A DNA stretch of 64,000 nucleotides, taken from JAHEGP01 sp963751595. Lineage in GTDB: Bacteria; Pseudomonadota; Gammaproteobacteria; Pseudomonadales; JAHEGP01. Below, piece by piece: positions 16,580 through 25,205 of the stretch. Every line of letters starts with the position of its first letter. Position 1 is the stretch's first letter. The translations under genes were made by a program, and so were the position numbers. The notes below the pieces were generated by a model. That model had not been told where the DNA came from, did no database searches, and was given only the letters and a program-made list of their open reading frames with translations. The stretch covers positions 1 through 64,000 of the forward strand of contig CAVVVC010000005.1 of NCBI GenBank assembly GCA_963751595.1, in the 5' to 3' direction.

Positions 16580-18223
16580 TCAACGGTCAGCAGGGGGTGC
16601 AAATTCATCGCCTTCGAGGTGCGGCGTCCCGGCCATATAGATGCCATCCCATGCCGCCACGGAGACCGGCTCGAAACGGGGCTTGCTCTCGGGTTCAAAG
16701 CGGATCGGCTGGCCCGGGAATCGGTCGAGCATAACTTTGTCATCGCGCAACACGACCGTACCGTTGACCAACACCGCCTTCATGCCCGTAGCAGGAAGCG
16801 ATCCTTGCTCATAGGTCGAATTGTCGGTGAACTTGTCCGGGTGGAATACCACGATGTCGGCCACCATACCCTCCTGGATTCGACCCCGCTCCTGCATCGC
16901 CTTGAGCCCCGTATCGCCCAGATGTTTAGCTGCGTTATAGCTCAGGATCGACATAATCTGCATAAGAGGAATGTCGTTCTCACGAGCGAGGCGCACGCTG
17001 ATGGCTCGCGCCCCAGCACCCCGTGGGTGCATGTTGCCAAGTTCATCCAGCGGTGTTTCCCACGCACCGTTAACCGGCTCAGCGGCCATGGCGTCACTTG
17101 CCATAGTGGTGCCTTTCAGGCGCAGCCAGCTGACGGCATCCTCTGCAGGCATCTTGTAGAGGATGATTTCCTTGGTAGGTTCTTTTGCCAAACCTGATTT
17201 GTAGGTTTCCAGGGTATAGAACGCGTTGTTTAACGGATCCTGCATGGTGTCCTCGTACCGGTGTCCGAGTTTTTCTACCCAATTCTCCGGCTTGAGGAAG
17301 ACGGCGTTCAGGGTCGTGGATCCGGCGGCATAGGGATAGATTTCACCCCAGATATTGAAGCCCTGCTCCTGCAAACCGGATATCAGCTGATGTGCCAGTC
17401 TCCAGCCGGGGTTGTTGTAGTGATTGATGGTCGCAGGCGCGTCCAGCGACAGTGCATTCGCAATGATCTCCTGGGCGCCAAGGTTCTCGAAGGTGGCGCT
17501 ATCGGGCGTGAAGCGGGTGTGCACGGCGGTATGGCGACCGTAGCGCGAGCCGACCTTCTGCACCTCGTACATCTCGCGAGATGTCACGCCGTCGCGCATG
17601 TAGCCCAGCGTACTGCCAATGCCAAGACCACCATCCTGCAAGCCTTTGTCGATGATACGAAGTATTTCGTTGCCTTGTTCCAGCGTGGGTACCGTCAGGC
17701 TCCAGCCTGAACTCTGCCGCGTCTCCAGTGCGCTCAGCGGCCCATTACTCACGCCTTCGTCCTTGACTCCGTCCAGTACCTGGGCCCTGGCGAGTTCGTG
17801 GCTGGAAGCACAGCCATAGTTCACCGCGGTTTTGCCCTGGCGCTCCTCGTACCACGCCCCAAGTGTGGTTCCGGCGCAACCTTCCTCAATGTCCATGCTG
17901 CTGGTCAGGCCGTCGCGCAATCCGATCTTATAGCCGAGAGGGGCTTGCCAGTGGTAGTGCGTATCGATAAAGCCTGGAGCGACAACATGGCCTTTGGCAT
18001 CAAGAGTCTGCTCGCCGCGGATATCTCTCTTGGTGACTGCTGCGATCCTCCCATTCTTGATACCAACGTTTGCCACACTGTCATAAAGCGTTTCCGGGTC
18101 CATCACCCGACCGTTGAGGATAACCAGGTCGTAATCGGTGGCCTGGGCCATCGACGCTATGGAGACGAATCCACCCAGCAACAAACCGCGAATCAAGGGT
18201 TTCACTATAAAAGTTCCTTGCAT
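16580..18223 (-). CDS. Exported D-aminoacylase-like amidohydrolase B
   Basis: This is the second of three tandem paralogues. From the ATG at 18223, which has an AGGAGAG ribosome site just upstream, the protein has 547 residues and a clear Sec signal ending SMAQA. An upstream in-frame start at 18280 would overlap amidohydrolase C and mask the signal. Metal-site candidates are H89 and H91 (IDTHYH), E113 (MDIEEG), H235 (HTRFTP), H268 (INHYNN) and D377 (MASDAM). The C-terminus shares RFEP with paralogue A. It sits 13 bases after amidohydrolase C and 66 bases before A. A hydrolase acting on N-acyl-D-amino acids or related amides is likely, without proof of substrate. Confidence 0.87.
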   Translation of the reverse strand: MQGTFIVKPLIRGLLLGGFVSIASMAQATDYDLVILNGRVMDPETLYDSVANVGIKNGRIAAVTKRDIRGEQTLDAKGHVVAPGFIDTHYHWQAPLGYKIGLRDGLTSSMDIEEGCAGTTLGAWYEERQGKTAVNYGCASSHELARAQVLDGVKDEGVSNGPLSALETRQSSGWSLTVPTLEQGNEILRIIDKGLQDGGLGIGSTLGYMRDGVTSREMYEVQKVGSRYGRHTAVHTRFTPDSATFENLGAQEIIANALSLDAPATINHYNNPGWRLAHQLISGLQEQGFNIWGEIYPYAAGSTTLNAVFLKPENWVEKLGHRYEDTMQDPLNNAFYTLETYKSGLAKEPTKEIILYKMPAEDAVSWLRLKGTTMASDAMAAEPVNGAWETPLDELGNMHPRGAGARAISVRLARENDIPLMQIMSILSYNAAKHLGDTGLKAMQERGRIQEGMVADIVVFHPDKFTDNSTYEQGSLPATGMKAVLVNGTVVLRDDKVMLDRFPGQPIRFEPESKPRFEPVSVAAWDGIYMAGTPHLEGDEFAPPADR

Positions 18224-18236
18224 TTCTCTCTCCTGT

Positions 18237-19793
18237 TCATTGCCTTGCAGATCTGCGGATTGCCCTGCCGGCGTCGGCATCGGTAATCAGCTTGCCATCA
18301 TCGACGACGATCTCGCCGTTGACCAGCACCCAGTTCACGCCGACCGCTGGCTGGTTGGGCTCTTGGTAGGTTCCCATGTCACTAACCGTGTCTGGATCGA
18401 ACACCACGATATCGGCGTCCATACCCTCTTGTAAGCGGCCCTTGGTCTTCATTTGCGGCACAAAATCTGCCAGCGTCTGGGCCGGCAGCAGGCTCATCTT
18501 GCGCAGCGCCTCATTCAGGCTCATAAGTTTTCGTTCCCGCACGTAGGATCGCAGGATCTTTACAAAAGTGCCGTTAGAACGGGGATGCGAAAAGGCGTTG
18601 TCGGGAAGCGGCCAGCTATCGCCCCCGTAATTCTCAATATTGCCGCCATCCATCAACATCCAGAACATCTCATCCGACTCAATAAGAACACGGGGATGAA
18701 GAATGGAGGCGTCCAGCAAGGCCAGGTCGTCGGGGTTGCTTTCATCGAGGAAGTGCCAGGTAATGAAAGTACCGGGTTTGTTTTGCTGGTAATCGGCAAG
18801 CTGTTCCTCGGTCATGCGATCCGTACCCAGCTGGAAGTTTTCCGCCGTAGAGCCCATACGTTCCCGCCAACCGTCTCCGCTGAACATGGCCGCGCCGACC
18901 ACGGTGCTGGCAGCCCCCCAGGGATAGGCGCCCACGGTGATGTTAATATCCCTTGCGAAGGCCTCATCGATCAGCCCGAGGGTGGCATCTATATCCTTCA
19001 GCGAGGTGCTGTTAATGTGGCAGATATGCATATGCGCCCCGGTGATCGCCGCGTTGGCGATCAGCTCCTGCACGGCCTCGAATGAACTTTGGGGTTCCAG
19101 ATTGCTGGCATAACGAACATGGGTAAACGTCGCCACCTCGCGCTCGGCCGCCAGACGCGCAAGTGCCGTATACTCCTTGGCGCCGTAGCCCGGCGCATAG
19201 CCGGCGTTAATGCCAATTCCCAGCGCGCCTTCATCCAGGCCCTGCTCGACCAACGCCAGGATCTGCGACTGCTGTTCGGATGTCGCGATGTCCATTTTCC
19301 AATCGTTTCGGCCCTGCGCATCCTGGAAGTATTCTGGAGAGGATTCCGGTTGCATGCCGGTGAAGGTTGCGATTCGGGCAAAGGTCCAGGCGGCAGCTGC
19401 GCCGTAATTAATGGGCAGCCGTTTCTCAGCCTGCTGCTTATACCAGTCGGCAATGGGCAGAACGCCTGATTCCAGCTCCAGCATGGTGGTGACCCCTTGC
19501 ATCGCCTGCATACGGTAGTCACCAATGTTCTGCCCATGAGCGTGCAGGTCGATGAAGCCGGGAGCTACCACCTGGCCGCTGGCATCGATGGACGCATCTC
19601 CGGTTATAGTCTCGTTGGTGATGGCAACAATACGGCCGCCCTTGATTCCAACGTTTGCCACTTGGTCAAACAGCGTCTCAGGGTCCATAACCCGACCGTT
19701 GTTGATGACAAGGTCATAGTCCTGCGCATAGCCGGACGAAGCCGCCATGACTCCAACAATAAGGGTACCAGCCATTAGATGATGCTTGATCAT
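18237..19793 (-). CDS. Exported D-aminoacylase-like amidohydrolase C
   Basis: This is the first gene of the leftward operon and the most divergent of the three amidohydrolases. A Sec signal (about residues 1-24, ending GYAQ) is followed by the shared opening DYDLVINNGRVMDPETLFD. Metal-site candidates are H84 and H86 (IDLHAH), E108 (LELESG), H225 (THVRYA), H259 (ICHINS) and D374 (IESDEM). The end lacks the RFEP tail of A and B. Members of this family are usually cytoplasmic enzymes, so three exported copies in a row are unusual. The start codon faces the AraC regulator gene across about 170 bases, which must hold the operon promoter. Confidence 0.87.
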   Translation of the reverse strand: MIKHHLMAGTLIVGVMAASSGYAQDYDLVINNGRVMDPETLFDQVANVGIKGGRIVAITNETITGDASIDASGQVVAPGFIDLHAHGQNIGDYRMQAMQGVTTMLELESGVLPIADWYKQQAEKRLPINYGAAAAWTFARIATFTGMQPESSPEYFQDAQGRNDWKMDIATSEQQSQILALVEQGLDEGALGIGINAGYAPGYGAKEYTALARLAAEREVATFTHVRYASNLEPQSSFEAVQELIANAAITGAHMHICHINSTSLKDIDATLGLIDEAFARDINITVGAYPWGAASTVVGAAMFSGDGWRERMGSTAENFQLGTDRMTEEQLADYQQNKPGTFITWHFLDESNPDDLALLDASILHPRVLIESDEMFWMLMDGGNIENYGGDSWPLPDNAFSHPRSNGTFVKILRSYVRERKLMSLNEALRKMSLLPAQTLADFVPQMKTKGRLQEGMDADIVVFDPDTVSDMGTYQEPNQPAVGVNWVLVNGEIVVDDGKLITDADAGRAIRRSARQ

Positions 19794-19963
19794 TGTTGCG
19801 CTCCCTATTAGGCAAAAATATTCTACCTAGCCGACCCTACCAGAAAGCAATGGCGCCGGTTGCCTTTTCGACATCCGATTCTTACACTCACTGCATTGGG
19901 CGCGCAGGAACAAAGCTCGATTACCCAGTTTTTTTGGAATGTGAAAGCGAGGAGGCGCCACCG

Positions 19964-20920
19964 GTGAGTGATGCTCTGCCTGTCCGACAGCGCTTTTCGG
20001 ACTTCATAACCGATTTGCCAATTCTGCAAGCTGAGTCGGCACAACTTGGCCGCGGCGTGGCGCGCTTTATGTCGGTACAAGCGTGTGGTCGCGACATGAT
20101 ATTGACTCACCTCCTGCTGGAACCACGGCTTGCGGGTCATGTGGTTCCGGACCCGCAATGGCTCTGCCTGATGGTTCCGCTTCGGTGGCGGGGCGATTAT
20201 GTCTTTAACGGCATCACCGCGCGCCCCTGCGACATCTACCTCTCGGCCGGCCCCAACGGCTATGCTACGGTCGGGGAAGGTCGCGAAACCATCGCAGTCG
20301 GCATTCGACGATCTCGCCTGCAACAGACCATCATGTGGCTTGCTGGAAACTCAATCGAGCCCTTACAGCTCGTCGATCAGCGCCTGGCGTTAGGAGCCAC
20401 TTATGGCCCTCACGTGCAGCGCAAGCTTCTCGCAGCGATTCGCGGCGCCATGCTGTCGCCAATTGCAGCCACACGCTTCGCTCTCTCCCGGACGGTGGAG
20501 AGCGATCTCTTCTCCCTGCTGGGGAGCATGTTGCTAGACCAAATGGGTTGCGAAAACGAGCGTGATGCTTGCAGGATGGACGCGCTGCGCGTTGTGAAGG
20601 CCGCTAAACAGGCACTGCAAGAACAGCGGGCGCAGACGGCAAGCCTGGCCGAGCTCTGTGCCGCAAGCGGGGTCGGCCAGACCTGGTTACACAAGTGCTT
20701 TGTAGATATCTACGGCACTGCACCCAACAGCTACCTTCGCTCCCGCCGCCTTACCGCTACGCGCGAGTGCCTGCTGGACCCACTCGGTGGACCGAGATCG
20801 GTCAAGGAAGTAGCTCTTTCTCACGGTTTCCAAAACTTCGGCCGGTTTGCAGCGGATTACCGCGCCCGCTTCGAAGAATACCCATCCGAGACTTTAGCGC
20901 GGCAAGCATTGCCAACATAA
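19964..20920 (+). CDS. AraC family transcriptional regulator
   Basis: The C-terminal third carries the double helix-turn-helix of AraC proteins: first helix pair near SLAELCAASGVGQTWLHKCF, second near SVKEVALSHGFQNFGRFAADY. The N-terminal part is a cupin-like AraC ligand-binding type. A TTG at 19793 opens the frame but overlaps the neighbouring start codon. I prefer the GTG at 19964, which has GAGGAGG 8 bases upstream and gives 318 residues, normal for the family; the ATG at 19850 lacks a ribosome site. Being divergent from the six-gene hydrolase operon, it is the obvious candidate regulator of that operon, with the pathway substrate or product as possible effector. Confidence 0.88.
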   Translation: MSDALPVRQRFSDFITDLPILQAESAQLGRGVARFMSVQACGRDMILTHLLLEPRLAGHVVPDPQWLCLMVPLRWRGDYVFNGITARPCDIYLSAGPNGYATVGEGRETIAVGIRRSRLQQTIMWLAGNSIEPLQLVDQRLALGATYGPHVQRKLLAAIRGAMLSPIAATRFALSRTVESDLFSLLGSMLLDQMGCENERDACRMDALRVVKAAKQALQEQRAQTASLAELCAASGVGQTWLHKCFVDIYGTAPNSYLRSRRLTATRECLLDPLGGPRSVKEVALSHGFQNFGRFAADYRARFEEYPSETLARQALPT

Positions 20921-20966
20921 ACCTTGCAGGGATAGACCTCGCCGATGAACTCGGGCAGATCATACA

Positions 20967-20998
20967 AAACCCCGGAATTGCCGAGCAACCCGGGGTTT
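20967..20998. terminator. Probable intrinsic terminator between araC-like gene and nrdJ small subunit
   Basis: AAACCCCGG (20967-20975) pairs with CCGGGGTTT (20990-20998) in a 9-base perfect stem. On the minus strand the stem is followed by TTTTGTAT, a usable T-run. It lies 50 bases beyond the end of the nrdJ small-subunit gene and 47 bases beyond the AraC gene, so it could serve both convergent transcripts. Confidence 0.6.
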
Positions 20999-21048
20999 GA
21001 GCCTTACAGACGACCTGGTCTGCCAGGCAATTTACCTACCGCAGTACC

Positions 21049-21756
21049 TTAAGAGCACTTGGAATCACCGCAATTGAGGCAGGTCATACAGCCGTCCAGC
21101 AGGATACTGGCCTTGGTATAACACTTGTTGCAGAGCTGTGCCGACTCGGGGAATTCGCTGCTGGCCACCTTGGGGGTATTGCCCCCGGTCTGGTTTTGCT
21201 TGGCCTCATACTCCGCCCGCTTCTGGTCCAGGATTTGTTGGCGGTGATCATCGAGAACCTCATCCTTGATCAGTCCGATCATCTTCATGTGGCTTTCGAT
21301 GGCATCGCCGATCTCCGCCACCAGGGACGGCATGAAGCGACCGCCTTTCTTGAAGTATCCGCCCTGGGGATCGAAAACGGCCTTCATTTCCTCGACCAGG
21401 AAAGTGACATCACCCCCCTTGCGAAACACCGCTGAAATTACCCGGGTCAGGGCCACGACCCACTGAAAGTGGTCCATATTCTTGGAGTTGATAAAGACCT
21501 CGAAGGGCCGCCGCAGCTCGTGGTCCGTGCCCTGGTTGAGGATCATATCGTTGATCGTGATGTAGAGCGCATGCTCGGAGCCCGGGGTCTTTATCTTGTA
21601 AGTTGAGCCATGCAGCATCTCTGGCCGGTCGACCTTCTCGTGCATGTGAACAATATTGTTTGCCTGCTCCTGGGCTGCGGCCTGTTGCTGTGCCGCCTGC
21701 TCTTCCTTGTCGACTACCTTGTAGCCGACAATTTCCTTATCAATTTTAATCGCCAT
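21049..21756 (-). CDS. nrdJ: Class II ribonucleotide reductase, small split subunit (NrdJb)
   Basis: This is the C-terminal part of the adenosylcobalamin-dependent ribonucleotide reductase, encoded separately as in Pseudomonas nrdJa/nrdJb. It contains a TSCPD-type domain (about residues 55-150, with RVISAVFRKGGDV). The C-terminal tail has zinc-finger-like cysteines (CNKC, CMTCLNCGDSKC), which includes the pair that re-reduces the active site. An Ala/Gln-rich stretch (about 18-33) forms a linker. The gene follows the large subunit by 92 bases. Without it the large subunit would lack its redox-active tail. Confidence 0.9.
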   Translation of the reverse strand: MAIKIDKEIVGYKVVDKEEQAAQQQAAAQEQANNIVHMHEKVDRPEMLHGSTYKIKTPGSEHALYITINDMILNQGTDHELRRPFEVFINSKNMDHFQWVVALTRVISAVFRKGGDVTFLVEEMKAVFDPQGGYFKKGGRFMPSLVAEIGDAIESHMKMIGLIKDEVLDDHRQQILDQKRAEYEAKQNQTGGNTPKVASSEFPESAQLCNKCYTKASILLDGCMTCLNCGDSKCS

Positions 21757-21848
21757 AGTTTCACCTTGTAGTATCTGCGATCGCCGGCGGGCTCAGCCCT
21801 GTGCCGGCAATATCGTCACTGCCACATTAACTGGGGGGGTGCGCCTCA

Positions 21849-24002
21849 TCAAAGCCGGCCGTAGTAGCCTTCCTTGAGTGCATCGAACAGGTTGGCCGCG
21901 GAGTGAATCTCGCCGTCGTACTCAACTTCCTCGTTACCCTTCAACTCCAGCGTGGTGCCATCATCGAGTTTGAACTGATAGAGCGTGTTCTCCAGGTCTT
22001 TCTCCTTCACCAGCACCCCCTGGAACGCTTCGGGATTGAAGCGAAACGTCGTGCAACCCTTCAGCCCTTGCTCATAGGCATAGAGATAAATGCCCTTGAA
22101 ATCCTCGTAGTCGTAATCAGTGGGCACGTTCGCGGTTTTGGAGATAGATGAGTCGATCCATTTTTGTGCCGCGGCTTGCACATCCACATGCTGGCGGGGA
22201 GAGATATCATCGGCACTGATAAAGTAATCAGGCAGGGCCTGGCCCGCGTCCTGCGCATCGGGCATCGCGTCAGGATTCACCAGTTCACGGTAAGCAAGCA
22301 GCTCGTAGGAGTAGACGTTGACCTTTTCCTTGCTCTTCTTGCCCTCGCGAATCACATTGCGCGAGTAATGATGGGCAAAGCTCGGCTCTATGCCGTTGCT
22401 CGCGTTGTTAGCCAACGACAGCGAAATAGTGCCTGTCGGCGCAATTGAACTGTGGTGGGTAAAGCGGCAGCCATACTGGGCCAATTCCTCCACCAGCGCG
22501 GGTTCGACCTCAGCCACCCGCTGCATGTAACGGCTGTAACGGGCATGGAGCACCTTCCCGGGCAGACGCTCACCAACCCGAATACCATCCCGCACCATTT
22601 CCGGTCGCTGGCGGAGCATTGCCGGGGTCACCTCGAATTCTTCTTCGAGGAGCGGAGCGGCGCCCTTTTCCTTGGCCAGCTCCAGTCCGGTGCGCCAGCC
22701 GGTGACGGCCATTTCACGGCTGACCTGCTCCGTAAACTCCAGGGATCGTGAGCTACCATAGCGCAGGCCCATCAGGGTCATGGTCGTGCCGAGGCCCAGA
22801 AAACCCATTCCATGGCGGCGCTTGCGGGTGATTTCATCACGCTGCTGTTCCAGCGGGAGACCGTTGATTTCCACCACGTTGTCGAGCATCCGAGTGAAAA
22901 CCGCTACCACCTCGCGAAATTCATCCCAGTCGAACCAGGCGTTCGCGCTGAAAGGTTCACGCACAAACCGCGTCAGGTTGACAGAACCCAACAGGCAACT
23001 GCCGTAGGGCGGCAGCGGCTGCTCGCCGCAGGGATTGGTAGCGCGAATATTCTCGCAGAACCAGTTGTTGTTGAGATCGTTAACCTTATCGATCAGGATG
23101 AAACCCGGTTCTGCGTAATCATAGGTAGACGCCATGATCACGTTCCAGAGCTTACTGGCACGAATGACCCTGGCGACTTTGCAGGCAATCAAGCCGGCTT
23201 CATTTTTCAGGTAGTTGCCGTTGTCCATATGGTCACAGACCCGCCAGACCACCTGTGCCGGATCATTGATGTCAACGCCCCGACTCTCCTCCTGGCTCAT
23301 GGGGTAAGCGAGTTGCCAGTCGGCGTCGTCCTTCACGGCCTGCATAAACTCATCGGTGATGAGCAGTGACAGATTAAACTGGCGCAGGCGGCCGTCCTCG
23401 CGCTTGGCCCGAATAAACTCGATGACGTCGGGGTGGCCAATATCGAAGGTGGCCATTTGTGCTCCACGCCGGCCCCCGGCGGAGGACACCGTGAAACACA
23501 TCTTGTCGTAGATATCCATGAATGACAGCGGGCCGGAGGTATAGGCACCAGCACCAGAAACGTAGGCACCCCGGGGGCGCAGGGTAGAAAACTCGTAGCC
23601 AATGCCGCAGCCGGCTTTAAGGGTCAAACCGGCTTCGAGGTTCTTGCTTAGAATACCTTCCATCGAGTCCGGGATGGTACCTGAGACCGTACAATTGATG
23701 GTCGAGGTTGCAGGCTTGTGTTCCTGGGCACCAGCATTGGAGGTGATCCGCCCGGCCGGTATGGCGCCATGGCGCAATGCCCACAGGAAGCGGCCGAACC
23801 ATTCTTCACGCTGCTGGGGTGTGGCCTCAACATCGGCCAGGGCACGCGCCACGCGCTGGTAGGTGGCGTCGATGTCGGTATCGACAGCAACCCCCTGCTT
23901 GTCTTTCAAACGGTATTTCTTGTCCCAAATATCCAGTGACGCTTCCTGCAGCGGAATCTCACTGGTAGGGTCTGCTTTCTTAACCAAATCTAGATGTGCC
24001 AT
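21849..24002 (-). CDS. nrdJ: Class II ribonucleotide reductase, large catalytic subunit (NrdJa)
   Basis: This B12-dependent enzyme reduces ribonucleotides to deoxyribonucleotides without oxygen. The 717-residue protein has the active-site region in STINCTVSG and the conserved NPCGEQPLPPYGSCLLGSVN loop near residue 350, with the radical-site Cys and catalytic Glu. PTGTISLSLANNASNGIEP near residue 525 is the phosphate-binding segment. No class I (nrdAB) or class III genes are in the window, but they may be elsewhere. A 250-300 base leader with repeated hairpins and two NrdR-box-like sites lies upstream, so control at both transcription and mRNA level is plausible. Confidence 0.95.
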   Translation of the reverse strand: MAHLDLVKKADPTSEIPLQEASLDIWDKKYRLKDKQGVAVDTDIDATYQRVARALADVEATPQQREEWFGRFLWALRHGAIPAGRITSNAGAQEHKPATSTINCTVSGTIPDSMEGILSKNLEAGLTLKAGCGIGYEFSTLRPRGAYVSGAGAYTSGPLSFMDIYDKMCFTVSSAGGRRGAQMATFDIGHPDVIEFIRAKREDGRLRQFNLSLLITDEFMQAVKDDADWQLAYPMSQEESRGVDINDPAQVVWRVCDHMDNGNYLKNEAGLIACKVARVIRASKLWNVIMASTYDYAEPGFILIDKVNDLNNNWFCENIRATNPCGEQPLPPYGSCLLGSVNLTRFVREPFSANAWFDWDEFREVVAVFTRMLDNVVEINGLPLEQQRDEITRKRRHGMGFLGLGTTMTLMGLRYGSSRSLEFTEQVSREMAVTGWRTGLELAKEKGAAPLLEEEFEVTPAMLRQRPEMVRDGIRVGERLPGKVLHARYSRYMQRVAEVEPALVEELAQYGCRFTHHSSIAPTGTISLSLANNASNGIEPSFAHHYSRNVIREGKKSKEKVNVYSYELLAYRELVNPDAMPDAQDAGQALPDYFISADDISPRQHVDVQAAAQKWIDSSISKTANVPTDYDYEDFKGIYLYAYEQGLKGCTTFRFNPEAFQGVLVKEKDLENTLYQFKLDDGTTLELKGNEEVEYDGEIHSAANLFDALKEGYYGRL

Positions 24003-24023
24003 TAATCATCTGTCCTGCTAGGG

Positions 24024-24037
24024 TCACAACCTTGTGA
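24024..24037 (-). promoter_or_regulatory. Small hairpin just before the nrdJ ribosome site
   Basis: TCACAA-CC-TTGTGA is a perfect 6-base stem with a two-base loop. On the mRNA it lies immediately upstream of the AGGA ribosome site of nrdJ (ATG at 24002). It could act as an expression platform of the structured leader, though a two-base loop would open in practice. Confidence 0.35.
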
Positions 24038-24054
24038 TCGAATTAGTGTTACGC

Positions 24055-24232
24055 CCGGCTTGTTCGCCGGACACGCTCTACTGACCGCGCGCATCAACGA
24101 CGCGCGGCTGGCCCCTCGGGGCAATTTCAGGGTTAATGTGTTGCGGAGCCGGCCTTTATACCTTGCGTTGGCTCTTCTTAATCGGGTTTCGTCGAGCGGA
24201 CGCTCTACTTAACGCCGGTGGAGACACCGGCG
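24055..24232 (-). ncRNA. Structured nrdJ leader with tandem hairpin plus AGTAGAGCG elements
   Basis: Two copies of the same arrangement occur 127 bases apart in the nrdJ leader. On the mRNA each has a GC-rich hairpin followed after three or four bases by AGTAGAGCG. In the first, CGCCGGTG/CACCGGCG (24213-24232) encloses a 4-base loop and the tag is at 24201-24209. In the second, CCGCGCG/CGCGCGG (24085-24107) has a 9-base loop and the tag is at 24074-24082. A further CCGGC/GCCGG hairpin (24055-24070) and GCCCC/GGGGC hairpin (24111-24122) lie in between or beside. I see no cobalamin-riboswitch core. A computational RNA motif named after nrdJ has been reported in bacteria; whether this is that motif I cannot check. 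Confidence 0.55.
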
Positions 24233-24292
24233 CCAAGGCCATCGTTACCCGTTTGTGGCGCTGTCACCTCGCCCTCGACACAAAAAAGTTTA

Positions 24293-24308
24293 GCACAATA
24301 TATAGTAG
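24293..24308. promoter_or_regulatory. NrdR-box-like site (proximal)
   Basis: GCACAATATATAGTAG matches 12 of 16 positions of the NrdR palindrome ACACTATATATAGTGT as I recall it. It lies about 290 bases upstream of nrdJ in an AT-rich promoter-like stretch. Confidence 0.6.
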
Positions 24309-24334
24309 CTAAAAGGGCATTTTTTAAAAAAAAG

Positions 24335-24350
24335 ACACTACATGTAGATA
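24335..24350. promoter_or_regulatory. NrdR-box-like site (distal)
   Basis: ACACTACATGTAGATA matches 11 of 16 positions of the NrdR palindrome. Its start is 42 bases from that of the proximal box, four helical turns, so the two sites face the same side of DNA, as known NrdR box pairs do. The same stretch read on the minus strand contains TTATCTACA, one base from a DnaA box. Confidence 0.55.
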
Positions 24351-24512
24351 AAAAACTGTTGACAACCGTACTCGCCGTGGAATGCCGGGGCCAGCAGGTT
24401 AGTGGCCACTTGCAAAAAAAATGGGCCCTGCCGCAAGCCCAATCGGTCGGCTCGCAGCCCGCGGAAAATACCCTAAGTTACCGCCCTGGTAGCCCCTCGC
24501 GGCCCGTGCTTT

Positions 24513-25145
24513 CTAGGCTCTCAGGGAACCGATGCGGCGGGATTCGAATCGAGCCATGCCGGCGACCCCCAGAAACTCATCCAGCATCGCCAGGCTCAAA
24601 CCCCAGATGCATCGCCCCTCGTAGTAGTAGCAGGGCAGTTGCAGATCTGTGCCATCGTATTGCCAATCCATTTGCTGGCGATTGGCGGTTTCGGCGAGAA
24701 AACCCAGCGGCACCCAAAGAATATCGGCGACCTCGTAATTGGCCCGCAGGGCGGGCTCCCCGGCAACGGAGAACACGTAGGGCGTTACCAGCATGGCGCT
24801 TCTACCCGATCGAATGTGGGTGGACATATCGGACAGGCGCCCGAGCAGCCGCCCGTGCCGCTCTACATCCAGGCCGATCTCCTCGTGAGTCTCGCGGGTG
24901 GCGGCAGCGAAACTGTGGCGATCCCCGGGATCCATACGGCCACCGGGAAAGCCCATGTGTCCAGACCAGGGGTCGCCCTCGCGATGGGCTCGCTCGATCA
25001 TCAGAACCTCGGCCCCGGATGCCGGTTGGTCACGCAGCAGCAAAGTGACGGCGGAGCGGCGGCTAGTGTGCCGCTCAGGGGAGCGCGTGGGCTGAAAGCC
25101 AGCCAGCTGTTGGGCGATGTCCTGCACAGAATTCATGGCCGGCAT
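24513..25145 (-). CDS. Nudix hydrolase, CoA pyrophosphatase-like
   Basis: The protein resembles the YeaB/NudL branch of Nudix hydrolases, which cleave CoA and related nucleotide pyrophosphates. MGFPGGRMDPGD near residue 65 followed by RETHEEIGL forms the Nudix box with its metal-binding glutamates, and FPGG matches the branch signature. The length of 210 residues is usual. Two starts are possible, 25145 or the internal Met at 25136. It is divergent from the ModF-like gene with 60 bases between. Substrate is by family only. Confidence 0.88.
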   Translation of the reverse strand: MPAMNSVQDIAQQLAGFQPTRSPERHTSRRSAVTLLLRDQPASGAEVLMIERAHREGDPWSGHMGFPGGRMDPGDRHSFAAATRETHEEIGLDVERHGRLLGRLSDMSTHIRSGRSAMLVTPYVFSVAGEPALRANYEVADILWVPLGFLAETANRQQMDWQYDGTDLQLPCYYYEGRCIWGLSLAMLDEFLGVAGMARFESRRIGSLRA

Positions 25146-25205
25146 TGTAACCCATGCCAGGCCGCCGAGGTTATACTGCGGTCGATTTCAAAGCACCGAG
25201 CGCCA

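Noticed and set aside
24003..24300. Cobalamin riboswitch upstream of nrdJ
   Set aside because: B12-dependent nrdJ made this plausible, but I find no clear B12 box or the usual core order; the repeated hairpin element is reported instead.
24535..24550. GATTCGAATC, a T-loop-like sequence suggesting a tRNA
   Set aside because: It lies inside the Nudix gene and no cloverleaf can be formed around it.
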